Assembly (NCBI GenBank): GCA_905234505.1
Contig: CAJOIA010000012.1
Location: 1 to 52,201 of the forward strand
Length of the DNA: 52,201 bases
Reading direction: 5' to 3'
Origin: an uncultured Selenomonadaceae bacterium
GTDB lineage: Bacteria; Bacillota; Negativicutes; Selenomonadales; Selenomonadaceae
Part shown: positions 26,113 through 34,421 of the stretch, one piece after another
How positions within the stretch are numbered: the stretch's first letter is position 1
Layout: each line of letters opens with the position of its first letter
Notes under the pieces: generated by a model
What the model was told of the DNA's origin: nothing
Seen by the model: only the letters and a program-made list of their open reading frames with translations
Database searches by the model: none
Made by a program: the position numbers and the translations under genes

Positions 26113-27963
26113 ATGGCGCTTTTGAAATTAAAACCGGCGTGCAAAGATTATTTGTGGGGCGGTCATAGATTGGTTGAAGAATATGGCGTTGAATATGACG
26201 GCGCAATTTTGGCTGAAGCGTGGGTATTATCGGCGCACTCTGACGGAGCTTCAACTATTGTAAATGGCGAATACGCAGGCAAAACTTTGATTGAATATCT
26301 CGACGCTGAAGGGCTTGAAATTCTCGGGACGCATTGTCGACGTTTCCGCGAATTTCCGATTCTCACTAAATTTATTGACGCGCGCGATAACCTTTCAATT
26401 CAAGTTCACCCGTCGAATGCTTATGCGTTGAAAAATGAAAATCAATACGGCAAAACCGAAATGTGGGTTGTACTTGATGCTGAACCTGGTGCTTTTCTGT
26501 ATTACGGTTTCAAGCGAGAAATTAGCAAAGAAGAATTTGCCGCGCGCATTATGCAAAATACTTTGTTGGAAGTTTTAAATGCTGTGCCTGTCAAAAAGGG
26601 CGATATGTTTTTAATCGAGTCTGGAACATTGCACGCAATCGGCAAGGGAATTTTAATTGCAGAGATTCAGCAAAATTCAAATGTTACGTACAGAATTTAC
26701 GATTATGGGCGGGTTGGCGCTGACGGCAAAAAGCGCGACCTTCACATTGAAAAGGCTCTTGCTGTGACGAATAGGATTCCGATTGTCCAAAATGCGAATA
26801 GTTATCCTCACGTAGCTGATTGCGATTATTTCACGGTTGACAAGATTAATCTGGACGGCAAGCTTACGTACCGAATGCAGGGCAACGTTGACGAAAAATC
26901 TTTCTTGAGCATATTGATTTTGGACGGCAAGGGCACGGTTAGCAACAAGAGCGAAAAACTTTCCTATAAGAAGGGCGATTCTTTTTTCTTACCGGCAAAT
27001 TCGGGCGATTGGCAGATTGAGGGAACGTGCGACGCGCTTATAACTACAATTCGCGAAAAAGCTAATCCGATTCGCGTGGGCGTGAATATTGGCTCGTCGG
27101 AGGTTCAAATGGGAATTATCAATGAGCAAAACCAATTACTTGACGTGCGGAAATATCCTACTCAGCCTAAACGTACTGCGCAAGAAATTATTGATGAGAC
27201 GGCGGAAAATATTTTAAAATTGCTAGCTGAAAATAATATTCCACTTGAACAATGCGTAGGCGTCGGCGTAGGTGTTCCTGGAACGATTGACAGGCGCAAG
27301 GGCACGGTTGTTTATTCGAATAATATTCGCTGGGAAGATGTTCAGCTGACAAAAACTTTGGGCGAAGTGATACCGTGTCCGGTGCGAATTGCTAATGATG
27401 CTGATTGCGCGGCGTTGGGCGAAGCTGTTGCTGGCGCTGGGAAAAATTTCAGCGATGTTGTTATGTTCACAATGGGCAATGGCGTTGGCGGCGGAATTAT
27501 TTTAAATGGCGAAGTTTTTGAAGGCGGAATAATGGGCGGCAGTGAAGTTGGTCATCAAGTTATTCGCGTGAATGGGCGGCTTTGCAGTTGCGGGCGTAAA
27601 GGTTGCCTTGAAGCTTATGTTTCAGTTCCTGCACTTTTAAAATCGGCGTCTCAAGTTGCGGGTAAAGATATAACGCTTGAAGAAATTTTTACCCTTGCCA
27701 AAGAAGAAGATGTTGCAATGACTGAAGTGGTCGAGCAATATGCATTGATGCTTGGTCAAGGCATTGTGAATATCGTGAATATGTTTCGCCCGCAATTAAT
27801 TTTAATCGGCGGCGCAATGAGTACCTACGCGAAAGATTTAATTGAGCCGCTCACTGATATTTTGAAAGAAGATTGTTTTGGTGGAATACACGCGCCAATT
27901 CCGCAAATTGCTATTGCCGAACTTGGTAGTAATGCTGGTATGATCGGCGCGGCTAATCTATAA
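26113..27963 (+). CDS. manA: mannose-6-phosphate isomerase fused to a ROK-family sugar kinase
   Basis: A two-domain enzyme of 616 residues. Residues 1 to about 315 form a type I phosphomannose isomerase: LKPACKDYLWGGHRL at the start, and the metal-site segment LSIQVHPSNAYALKNENQYGKTEMW. Residues about 321-616 form a complete ROK kinase: IRVGVNIGSSEVQMGII as the ATP loop, VGVGVPGTID, IANDADCAALGE with the catalytic Asp, and the zinc motif CSCGRKGCLEAY near 492-503. Together they could turn mannose into mannose-6-phosphate and then fructose-6-phosphate in one protein; the kinase substrate is inferred from the fusion. No internal stop or ribosome site separates the domains. Hairpin element C follows. 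Confidence 0.93.
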   Translation: MALLKLKPACKDYLWGGHRLVEEYGVEYDGAILAEAWVLSAHSDGASTIVNGEYAGKTLIEYLDAEGLEILGTHCRRFREFPILTKFIDARDNLSIQVHPSNAYALKNENQYGKTEMWVVLDAEPGAFLYYGFKREISKEEFAARIMQNTLLEVLNAVPVKKGDMFLIESGTLHAIGKGILIAEIQQNSNVTYRIYDYGRVGADGKKRDLHIEKALAVTNRIPIVQNANSYPHVADCDYFTVDKINLDGKLTYRMQGNVDEKSFLSILILDGKGTVSNKSEKLSYKKGDSFFLPANSGDWQIEGTCDALITTIREKANPIRVGVNIGSSEVQMGIINEQNQLLDVRKYPTQPKRTAQEIIDETAENILKLLAENNIPLEQCVGVGVGVPGTIDRRKGTVVYSNNIRWEDVQLTKTLGEVIPCPVRIANDADCAALGEAVAGAGKNFSDVVMFTMGNGVGGGIILNGEVFEGGIMGGSEVGHQVIRVNGRLCSCGRKGCLEAYVSVPALLKSASQVAGKDITLEEIFTLAKEEDVAMTEVVEQYALMLGQGIVNIVNMFRPQLILIGGAMSTYAKDLIEPLTDILKEDCFGGIHAPIPQIAIAELGSNAGMIGAANL

Positions 27964-27971
27964 ATAAATCA

Positions 27972-28075
27972 GCATTTCTTTAAAAAAGAAACGCTGGCAA
28001 AGAAAGGCGCGCTCAATAGTCGACATCCGGTCGACTAGCACGCGCGCGGGGAGCGGCGCTCATCCTTGAGCGCTC
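27972..28075 (+). repeat. 3'-end hairpin element, copy C (subtype with inner dyad)
   Basis: It starts 9 bases after the ManA-ROK stop with AGCATTTCTTT, AAAGAAACGCTGGCAAAGAAA and a GTCGAC/GTCGAC inner dyad. It ends in the hairpin GCGCTCA-TCC-TTGAGCGCTC (about 28056-28075). It matches the copy at 3376-3481 in block order and lacks the long middle of copies A and B. No strong T-run follows. Confidence 0.75.
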
Positions 28076-28094
28076 CTAAATTGCAGGGAAATCT

Positions 28095-28781
28095 ATGATT
28101 GATAAAATTATTCAAGGTTTAAAATTTATTTGGGCAACGCTTATTTACATAATTTATCCGCCAATTTGTCCAATCTGCCATGAAATTGTTGACGAACGAA
28201 ACGAACTTTGCCCGTCCTGCGCGAAAAAATTTTTTCAGCTGAATTTGCATAAAAAGCCACCGGAAATTTTGAGCAGCATTATCAGAATTACGAAATATCG
28301 CGGCGGCTCGCGTGAACTACTTTGGAAATTGAAATTCGACAATGATTTAACTGTGTTGCCCGCTCTTCAAAAAATGCTTGCTGCCATTATCAACAGCACC
28401 GAAATTAAAAATTTCCTCTCCAATATCGACGTGGCAACTTATGTACCATTGCACGCCAACCGATTGAAAGAGCGCGGCTATAATCAAGTTGAATTAATTT
28501 TTAAAGATTGGCTTATCGCGCAGGGCGTGAGCACTGAAAATTTGCTTGTTCGTAAAAAAAGCACGCCAAAACTTTTCAGTTACAGTCCGGAAGACCGCAA
28601 GAAAATTTTGCAGGACGCATTTGATTTAATGAGTGGCGTTGACATTCGCGGCAAAAATATTTTGATTGTCGATGATATTTATACGACCGGCGCGACGGTT
28701 TGCGGTTGCGCTAAAGTTTTGAAAAACGCGGGCGCAGCGAAAATTTTTGTTATGGCTTTCGCGTCCGATTTTGGAGATTGA
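28095..28781 (+). CDS. comF: ComF-family phosphoribosyltransferase-like protein
   Basis: A 228-residue cytoplasmic protein of the ComFC/GntX family, linked in several bacteria to natural transformation. An N-terminal zinc finger is visible (CPICHE, then LCPSCAKKF, about residues 24-45). A PRPP-binding motif lies near the end (ILIVDDIYTTGATV). VPLHANRLKERGYNQVELI is the family's central signature. AGGGAAA precedes the ATG. It is followed after 3 bases by hypA. The competence role is known for homologues and not shown here, but it is relevant to the octamer discussed under findings. Confidence 0.9.
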   Translation: MIDKIIQGLKFIWATLIYIIYPPICPICHEIVDERNELCPSCAKKFFQLNLHKKPPEILSSIIRITKYRGGSRELLWKLKFDNDLTVLPALQKMLAAIINSTEIKNFLSNIDVATYVPLHANRLKERGYNQVELIFKDWLIAQGVSTENLLVRKKSTPKLFSYSPEDRKKILQDAFDLMSGVDIRGKNILIVDDIYTTGATVCGCAKVLKNAGAAKIFVMAFASDFGD

Positions 28782-28784
28782 AAA

Positions 28785-29123
28785 ATGCATGAGGCTTCAC
28801 TTGTCGAGGGTATTTTAAAAATTGCTTTTGAAGTTGCCGCCGATAATCACGCTGAAAAAATTTCTGCTATTGGATTAAAAATTGGCGAAATGGCGGGCGT
28901 TGAACTTGAGGCTTTGCAATTTAGTTTTGACTTCCTCAAAAAAAATACAATTGCTGAGAATGCCGCGCTGAAAATTAAACGCGTTCCGATTATTGCGCGG
29001 TGCAATAAATGCGGCAAGATTTTTAATGTCGCGCAGTACAATTTTTTTTGTCCAGAATGCGACGGAATTTTAATTTTGCAGAGCGGTCGAGAACTTTTGA
29101 TTGAATTTGTCGATTGCGAATGA
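28785..29123 (+). CDS. hypA: hydrogenase/urease nickel-insertion protein HypA
   Basis: A 112-residue metallochaperone that delivers nickel to NiFe hydrogenase. The N-terminal nickel site MHEASLVEGIL (Met1-His2-Glu3) is intact. The zinc-binding loop has CNKC and CPEC pairs around residues 72-92. Its usual partners hypB to hypF are not in the window, so it is an orphan between comF and a prenyltransferase. The tight spacing suggests a shared transcript with both. Confidence 0.95.
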   Translation: MHEASLVEGILKIAFEVAADNHAEKISAIGLKIGEMAGVELEALQFSFDFLKKNTIAENAALKIKRVPIIARCNKCGKIFNVAQYNFFCPECDGILILQSGRELLIEFVDCE

Positions 29124-29136
29124 GGAGGAATTTTTT

Positions 29137-29988
29137 TTGACGAAAATACAAGCGCACATAAATAACATAGCGCTTTCGCATACCATTTTTGATTTACCTT
29201 TTGCATTTATGGCGGCGCTTTTGGCGTCGAATGGAAAAGTCAGCGCGTGGATATTATTTTTAATCGCAATGACAGTAACATTTGGTCGGGCGGCAGCGCT
29301 GGCGATTGACAATCTCGTAGATTTAAAATATGACAAATTACAACCGCGCTTACGTTATCGGGTAATGGTGCGCGGCGAAATTTCAAAGCAAGAAGCGTTG
29401 GTTTTTATAATCATTTGTTTGCTGATAATGGTTATAGCTGTCGCGCAGTTGCCGGCGATTTGCCTAAAACTTTTGCCGGCAGCGGCGTTACCGTTCATAA
29501 TTTATCCATTTACGAAAAGATTTACCGGCTGGTGTCACGTATTTTTGGGCGTGGCAATAGCGATGGCACCGGCGGGCGCGTGGGTCGCAGTCACGGGCGA
29601 AATTTTTTCAGTGCCAATGTTTTTTTTATGTTTAGCGGTAATGTTTTGGATGGCGGGCTTTGATGCAATGTACGGCGCGCAAGATGAAAAATTCGACAAA
29701 TCTCAAAAGCTGCATTCACTGGCGACAGAGTACGGCGCAGCGGGCGCATTTAAAATTTCCAAAATCTTGCACGTGATTTGCATTGCCTGTTTGCTGATCG
29801 TCGGATTGATAATGAATATGCACGGAATTTATTATTTAGGCGTGGTAATAGCATCGGTGACTTTGATTTATCAGCACGAAATAGTCAGCCCGCGCGATTT
29901 TTCACAAGTGACTCAAGCCTATTTTATGCGCAACGGAATTGTTTCGGTGGCGCTTTTAATTTGCACTTGGCTGAATTATGCGGCGTGA
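29137..29988 (+). CDS. UbiA-family prenyltransferase, probably MqnP-like
   Basis: A membrane-embedded prenyltransferase of 283 residues that attaches a polyprenyl chain to an aromatic acceptor. The two Mg-diphosphate sites are AIDNLVDLKYDKLQPR near residue 55 and DAMYGAQDEKFDKSQKLHS near 180. About eight hydrophobic helices surround them. The DxxYGxQDxxFDxxxxLHS form resembles the menaquinone (futalosine) branch enzyme MqnP more than octaprenyl-hydroxybenzoate enzymes; that assignment is inference. TTG 29137 is chosen because GAGGAGG lies eight bases upstream; an upstream in-frame start would overlap hypA. Confidence 0.85.
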   Translation: MTKIQAHINNIALSHTIFDLPFAFMAALLASNGKVSAWILFLIAMTVTFGRAAALAIDNLVDLKYDKLQPRLRYRVMVRGEISKQEALVFIIICLLIMVIAVAQLPAICLKLLPAAALPFIIYPFTKRFTGWCHVFLGVAIAMAPAGAWVAVTGEIFSVPMFFLCLAVMFWMAGFDAMYGAQDEKFDKSQKLHSLATEYGAAGAFKISKILHVICIACLLIVGLIMNMHGIYYLGVVIASVTLIYQHEIVSPRDFSQVTQAYFMRNGIVSVALLICTWLNYAA

Positions 29989-30017
29989 AATTTTTCAGCA
30001 CTGCGATTTTAAATTTA

Positions 30018-30046
30018 TTGAAATATGATTTTTCCTATTGTATAAT
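30018..30046 (+). promoter_or_regulatory. sigma-A type promoter of the fructose operon
   Basis: TTGAAA (30018-30023) and a perfect TATAAT (30041-30046) are spaced by 17 bases, about 43 bases before the fruK start. No operator dyad is obvious between promoter and gene. Confidence 0.75.
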
Positions 30047-30088
30047 CGCCACGTAGAAATTTTCAATCTATTTGGGGAGGTTTTAGAA

Positions 30089-30994
30089 TTGATTTACACA
30101 GTAACGTTCAATCCCGCTATTGATTATGCCATTCGGCTTGACAAACTTACTTCAGGCGCGATTAACCGCGTAAATTATGAGCAAGTTCTCGGCGGCGGTA
30201 AAGGCATTAATGTTTCAGTCGTTTTGGGAAATCTAGGACACAAATCAACGGCTATGGGTTTTCTCGCGGGCTTTACCGGCAAAGAAATTATTCGTCAGCT
30301 TCGCACTTTCAACGCCGATGAAGATTTTGTTCAGCTCGACGAAGGCTTTTCCAGAATTAACGTCAAAATTAAAGCCGATGTCGAAACCGAAATTAACGGG
30401 CAAGGTCCAAAAATCAGCGACGCCAAACGCGACGAGCTTTTTGCTAAACTGCAAAAACTTCAAGCCAATGATACACTTGTAATTTCCGGATCAATTCCTA
30501 ATACCTTGCCGGATGATATGTACGAGCGCACACTTGAACCGCTGCAGGGTAAAGGCATTCGCTTTGTTGTTGACGCTGAAAAAGGTTTGCTCTTGAAAGT
30601 TTTGAAATTCAATCCGTGGCTGATTAAACCGAATAATCACGAACTCGGCGATATGTTCGGCGTTAAGCTCACAACCGACGCTGAAATTATTGAATACGCT
30701 AAGAAATTGCAGGAAAAAGGCGCGCAAAACGTTTTAATTTCAATGGCGGGCGACGGCGCAATTTTGTTGACGGCTGAAGGTAAATTTTATAAATCACCTG
30801 CTCCAAAGGGTAAAGTTGTTAATTCTGTTGGCGCTGGCGATTCAATGGTTGCCGGTTTCATTGCAGGTTTTGAAGAATCGGGCGGCGATTACGAAAAAGC
30901 CTTCAAAATGGGCGTTGCAACCGGTTCGGCTTCCGCTTTCAGTGAAAATCTTGCAACTCGCCCCGAAGTCGAGGCTCTTTTAAAAACCATTTGA
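30089..30994 (+). CDS. fruK: 1-phosphofructokinase
   Basis: A cytoplasmic PfkB-family kinase (301 residues) that turns the PTS product fructose-1-phosphate into fructose-1,6-bisphosphate. The family blocks are TFNPAIDYAIRLD, LGGGKGINVSVVLGNLG and the C-terminal anion-hole/catalytic motif NSVGAGDSMVAGFIAGF. TTG 30089 is chosen because GGGGAGG lies eight bases before it and gives the family N-terminus LIYTVTFNPA; an ATG frame from 30038 begins before the ribosome site. It heads the fruK-EIIAB-secreted protein-fruA-mtlD run. Confidence 0.95.
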   Translation: MIYTVTFNPAIDYAIRLDKLTSGAINRVNYEQVLGGGKGINVSVVLGNLGHKSTAMGFLAGFTGKEIIRQLRTFNADEDFVQLDEGFSRINVKIKADVETEINGQGPKISDAKRDELFAKLQKLQANDTLVISGSIPNTLPDDMYERTLEPLQGKGIRFVVDAEKGLLLKVLKFNPWLIKPNNHELGDMFGVKLTTDAEIIEYAKKLQEKGAQNVLISMAGDGAILLTAEGKFYKSPAPKGKVVNSVGAGDSMVAGFIAGFEESGGDYEKAFKMGVATGSASAFSENLATRPEVEALLKTI

Positions 30995-31002
30995 TACCAA
31001 TA

Positions 31003-31078
31003 AGTAGTGTAGCGGTTAGTGATTAGGGTTAGTAATTTTCACTTCTCCCTAATCACTTTTCACTTATCACTAAACAAA
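31003..31078. repeat. heptamer-type inverted repeat element (copy 4)
   Basis: AGTGTAGCGGTTAGTGATTA-type heptamers, a short T-rich centre and CACTTTTCACTTATCAC-type complements fill the gap between fruK and the EIIAB gene. The distal end AAACAAAGGAAG overlaps the ribosome site of the EIIAB gene. Confidence 0.8.
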
Positions 31079-31091
31079 GGAAGTGATACTT

Positions 31092-31964
31092 ATGAAAATC
31101 ACAAACTTTATTTCAAAAAAATCTATCGCGCTGAATGTAAGTCCGGCAACGAAACACGACGCGATTGATATGCTGATTGATTTACTTATGACGGCTGGAA
31201 CAATTCGCGACAAAGAAGTTGTACGCCGCGATATTTTAGCCCGCGAAGCTCAAGGTTCAACCGGACTTTCTGACGGACTTGCAACCCCGCACGCGCAGGA
31301 CGCCGCTATCAAAAAAACTTCAATTTCAATAATCACAGTACCAAATGGCGTCAATTTTGATTCAATCGACGATAAACCTGCGCGACTTCTGGTACTTTTC
31401 GCCGCTCCATTAAAAGCCGGTGCGTCCGAAATGACAGAAATGGGCAGACTTGCTGTTTTATTAATGGATAGCGACTTCAAGGAAAAATTAATTCGTGCAA
31501 GATCCGTTGACGAAGTTTTGAAAGCCATCGACGCAAAAGAGGCTGAACGCAACCGCTCTGAAGCACCCGAAATTTCCGGCAGCTCAAAAATTATCGCGGT
31601 GACTTCCTGCCCGACCGGTATCAGTTCTTCATTTATGGCGCGTGAATCGCTGAAAAATTGTGCGGCTAAACTCGGTATGAATATTCGCGTTGAAGTTCAC
31701 GGCGCGGCTGGCGTTTACCACGCTTTAACCGACGAAGAAATTAAAAATGCCGACGTCGTAATTCTCGCCACCAGTAAAAAAGTTCCAATTTCGCGTTTCG
31801 ACGGCAAAAAAGTTCTGCAAACTTCGGTCGGCACTGGTATTCGCAAACCAGAACAACTTTTCGACAGAATCAAAGCCGGTCAAGCTCAAGTTTTTCACGC
31901 CACCGAAGACGACGAACCTATCAGCTCCAAAATCTTCAAGAAAATCAAGAGTATATTCAGCTAA
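31092..31964 (+). CDS. fructose-type PTS EIIA-EIIB protein without a membrane domain
   Basis: A 290-residue soluble protein with two phosphotransfer domains. EIIA (1-150) has the phosphorylatable His67 in LATPHAQD, and EIIB (about 163-265) has Cys173 in TSCPTGISSSFMARE. Compared with the FruA EIIB (ACPTGIAHTFMAAE) the residues right after the cysteine are altered (SS for AH). There is no EIIC. It shares its domain order with the N-terminal half of FruA encoded 500 bases downstream, so it probably arose by partial duplication. It may supply phosphotransfer to FruA or act in regulation. ATG 31092 lies about ten bases after AAAGGAAG. Confidence 0.9.
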   Translation: MKITNFISKKSIALNVSPATKHDAIDMLIDLLMTAGTIRDKEVVRRDILAREAQGSTGLSDGLATPHAQDAAIKKTSISIITVPNGVNFDSIDDKPARLLVLFAAPLKAGASEMTEMGRLAVLLMDSDFKEKLIRARSVDEVLKAIDAKEAERNRSEAPEISGSSKIIAVTSCPTGISSSFMARESLKNCAAKLGMNIRVEVHGAAGVYHALTDEEIKNADVVILATSKKVPISRFDGKKVLQTSVGTGIRKPEQLFDRIKAGQAQVFHATEDDEPISSKIFKKIKSIFS

Positions 31965-31983
31965 TCGGTTGGAGGTAATGACA

Positions 31984-32378
31984 ATGAAAACTTTAAAAAT
32001 GTTACCGATAATTTTATTGATTTGTATACTCATTATGGGGGGGGGGCGATAGGTAATGCCGCCCAAAATGTTCATTGGCAAAATCTTGAAATTGTAAATC
32101 ATACCGGCTATACGATTCGAGAATTTTATTTTGTTCCAACAACTTCAACCAGTTGGGAAGGCAATCAACTGATTGCTTTTAATAGCGGCAACGTTTTGAA
32201 AAACGGAGGTTCTTTTATTTTTACATATAACACATATTATAAAAAATGGTGTTTAAGAATAGGCTTGAATAACGGGAAATACCACAGATGGGAGGGCGAT
32301 CATTGCCTTAAAGTTAATGGGGCTTGGCGCATGACGATTATCCCAAATGGCAAACATTTCACAGTTGTGTATAACTGA
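31984..32378 (+). pseudogene. small secreted protein, switched off by a G10 tract (putative phase-variable gene)
   Basis: A strong GGAGG site precedes ATG 31984, which encodes a signal peptide (MKTLKMLPIILLICILIM). The frame then enters ten G (32037-32046) and stops immediately (GGGR, stop). With 11 or 8 G it would continue as AIGNAAQNVHWQNLEIVNHTGYTIREFYFVP and onwards to 32378, giving about 131 residues with a cleavable signal (GNAA-QN). The mature domain of about 105 residues has an N-H-T-G-Y turn, many aromatic residues and two cysteines, and looks like a small beta-sandwich. I recognise the NxTGY style from secreted proteins of unknown function but no exact family. Its place inside a fructose PTS operon is unexplained. 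Confidence 0.75.
32037..32046 (+). repeat. homopolymeric G10 tract in the signal-peptide end of the secreted protein
   Basis: Ten consecutive G directly after the hydrophobic core of the signal peptide. Lengths of 8 or 11 link the signal peptide to the downstream domain; 9 and 10 each give a stop within a few codons. Confidence 0.92.
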
Positions 32379-32453
32379 TTAGCTTAAAAACGGCGGCTGA
32401 ATTACCAGTGCGCCGTTAGCAATTATAAAATTTTAACAAGGAGAGTGAACTAA

Positions 32454-34352
32454 ATGAGAGTTACCGATTTGCTCAAAAATGCGAGCATCGACCTCAACGC
32501 TCACGTCAAGGATAAACCGGATGCCATTTCGCATTTGGTAGACCTCATGGACAAGGGCGGCAACCTCAAAAACAAGGCGCAATACCTAAAAGACGTGCAG
32601 GCGCGTGAAGCGTCCGGCACAACGGGCTTAGGCGACGGTATTGCAACGCCGCACGCAAAATCCGCTGGCGTTAAAGCAGAAGGCATTGATTTTCAGTCAA
32701 TGGACGGCAACCCTGCGCGATTATTCTTTGCTATAGCAGCGCCGGACGGCGGCAATGACGAACATTTAATGATTTTGTCAAAGCTGGCTACAATGGTTAT
32801 GGACCCCGATTTTAAAGAGGCTCTTATCAAGGCGAAAACCAAACAGGAATTTTTAAAGATTATCGACGACAAAGAAGATGGCAAATTCCAAGCGCCTGCT
32901 GATTCAGCAAACGCCGCGCCAGTTCCGCAAGCTGACCACATTCAGATTTTGGCAGTTACTGCTTGCCCGACCGGTATTGCTCATACATTTATGGCGGCTG
33001 AAAGCCTTGAACAGCACGCTAAAAAACGCGGCATTTCAATTAAAGTCGAGACGAACGGCTCAGGCGGCGCAAAAAATGTTTTGACTGCCGAAGAAATTGC
33101 TAAGGCGGACGGTATCATTGTTGCGGCGGATAAAAACGTTGCAATGGCGCGCTTTGACGGCAAAAAAGTTGTCATTACCAAAGTTGCTGACGGTATTAAC
33201 AAAGCCGATGAACTCATTGACAGAGCGCTCGGCGGTCAAGCCCCGGTTTATCATGCTAAAGCTGGCGAAAGTGCGGGCGATTCTGGCGGCGGTGGCGGCG
33301 AAAATGAAAGTATCGGGCGTCAAGTTTACAAACATTTGATGAACGGCGTTTCTCATATGTTGCCTTTCGTTATCGGCGGTGGTATTTTAATTGCTATTTC
33401 ATTCTTAATTGACGGCGCGTCGGTTGACTTGAACAGTTTACCTGCTGAAGAGCGTAGTAAATTTGGTAATATTACTGAAACTGCTCACATTTTCAATCAA
33501 ATTGGCGGTACTTCATTTAGCTTTATGTTGGCGGTACTTTCCGGCTTTATTGCCATGTCAATAGCAGATCGTCCTGGTTTGGCGGCGGGCTTTGTTGGCG
33601 GCGCATTGAGTGGCGCGAACGGCTCAGGCTTTTTGGGCGCGTTGTTAGCGGGCTTTATTGCCGGTTTCCTTGTCAATACTCTTAAAAAGATTTTGGCTAT
33701 ACTTCCTGCGTCTTTGGAAGGCACTAAGCCGATTCTGTTTTATCCGTTACTCGGCGTTTTGTTTATTGGATTGATTTGTAATTTTGTAATTGGTCCGCCT
33801 GTTGCAGGTATCAATGAATGGCTCAAAGATACACTTGGGCATATGGACCCGAATGCTAAATTGGTTATGGGCGCGGTTATCGGCGGAATGATGGCTATTG
33901 ACATGGGCGGTCCTTTGAACAAAGCAGCTTATGTTACTGGCGTTGGACTTTTGGCTGACGGCAACTATTACGTTATTGCGGCGGCTATGGCTGGTGGTAT
34001 GGTTCCGCCTATCGCTATTGCTATTTCCACTATTTTCTTCAAGAGCAAATTCACCGAGAGCGAGCGCAAAACTGCTCCCACGAATATTATCATGGGCTTG
34101 TCGTTCATTACTGAAGGTGCAATTCCATTTGCGGCGGGCGACCCGTTGCACGTTATCCCTGCCTGCGCGATCGGTTCAGCTTTAACCGGCGCATTGGTTA
34201 TGATGTTTGACTGCACATTGATGGCACCTCACGGTGGTATTTTCGTTGTTCCTACGATTGGCAACCCTGGCGGTTATCTGATTGCTATTGCGGTTGGCTC
34301 AATAGTTGGCGCGGTGATTTTGGGCATTATTAGAAAAACTCGTACTGAATAA
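32454..34352 (+). CDS. fruA: PTS fructose transporter EIIABC with a shortened EIIA domain
   Basis: An inner-membrane transporter that takes up fructose and phosphorylates it at C1. EIIA (1-140) has His67 in IATPHAKS; EIIB (160-260) has Cys171 in TACPTGIAHTFMAAE; EIIC (about 290-632) has some nine hydrophobic helices, beginning HLMNGVSHMLPFVIGGGILIA. Between the EIIA active-site loop and the conserved SMDGNPARL block, nine residues present in the upstream EIIAB paralogue (about its 77-87 region, SISIITVPNG-like) are missing, an in-frame 27-base loss covering a core beta strand. EIIA may therefore be impaired. AAGGAGAG precedes the ATG. Downstream are a hairpin and mtlD. Confidence 0.95.
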   Translation: MRVTDLLKNASIDLNAHVKDKPDAISHLVDLMDKGGNLKNKAQYLKDVQAREASGTTGLGDGIATPHAKSAGVKAEGIDFQSMDGNPARLFFAIAAPDGGNDEHLMILSKLATMVMDPDFKEALIKAKTKQEFLKIIDDKEDGKFQAPADSANAAPVPQADHIQILAVTACPTGIAHTFMAAESLEQHAKKRGISIKVETNGSGGAKNVLTAEEIAKADGIIVAADKNVAMARFDGKKVVITKVADGINKADELIDRALGGQAPVYHAKAGESAGDSGGGGGENESIGRQVYKHLMNGVSHMLPFVIGGGILIAISFLIDGASVDLNSLPAEERSKFGNITETAHIFNQIGGTSFSFMLAVLSGFIAMSIADRPGLAAGFVGGALSGANGSGFLGALLAGFIAGFLVNTLKKILAILPASLEGTKPILFYPLLGVLFIGLICNFVIGPPVAGINEWLKDTLGHMDPNAKLVMGAVIGGMMAIDMGGPLNKAAYVTGVGLLADGNYYVIAAAMAGGMVPPIAIAISTIFFKSKFTESERKTAPTNIIMGLSFITEGAIPFAAGDPLHVIPACAIGSALTGALVMMFDCTLMAPHGGIFVVPTIGNPGGYLIAIAVGSIVGAVILGIIRKTRTE

Positions 34353-34369
34353 AATTCTTACTTAAACGA

Positions 34370-34408
34370 AAACGCGGCGCAATTCTTCAAGGGTTGCGCT
34401 TTTTTATT
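34370..34408 (+). terminator. hairpin with T-run between fruA and mtlD
   Basis: GCGCAA and TTGCGC pair over an 11-base loop and are followed by TTTTTTATT. The mtlD ribosome site (AGGAGG) begins just after it. It may partly end the fructose transcript so that mtlD is made at a lower level. Confidence 0.7.
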
Positions 34409-34421
34409 AGGAGGTTTTAAA

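Noticed and set aside
28000-28075. attC/integron-like or transposon end in element C
   Set aside because: There are no GTTRRRY core sites, no target duplication and no integrase or transposase; the fixed position after stop codons suits a terminator-like element better.
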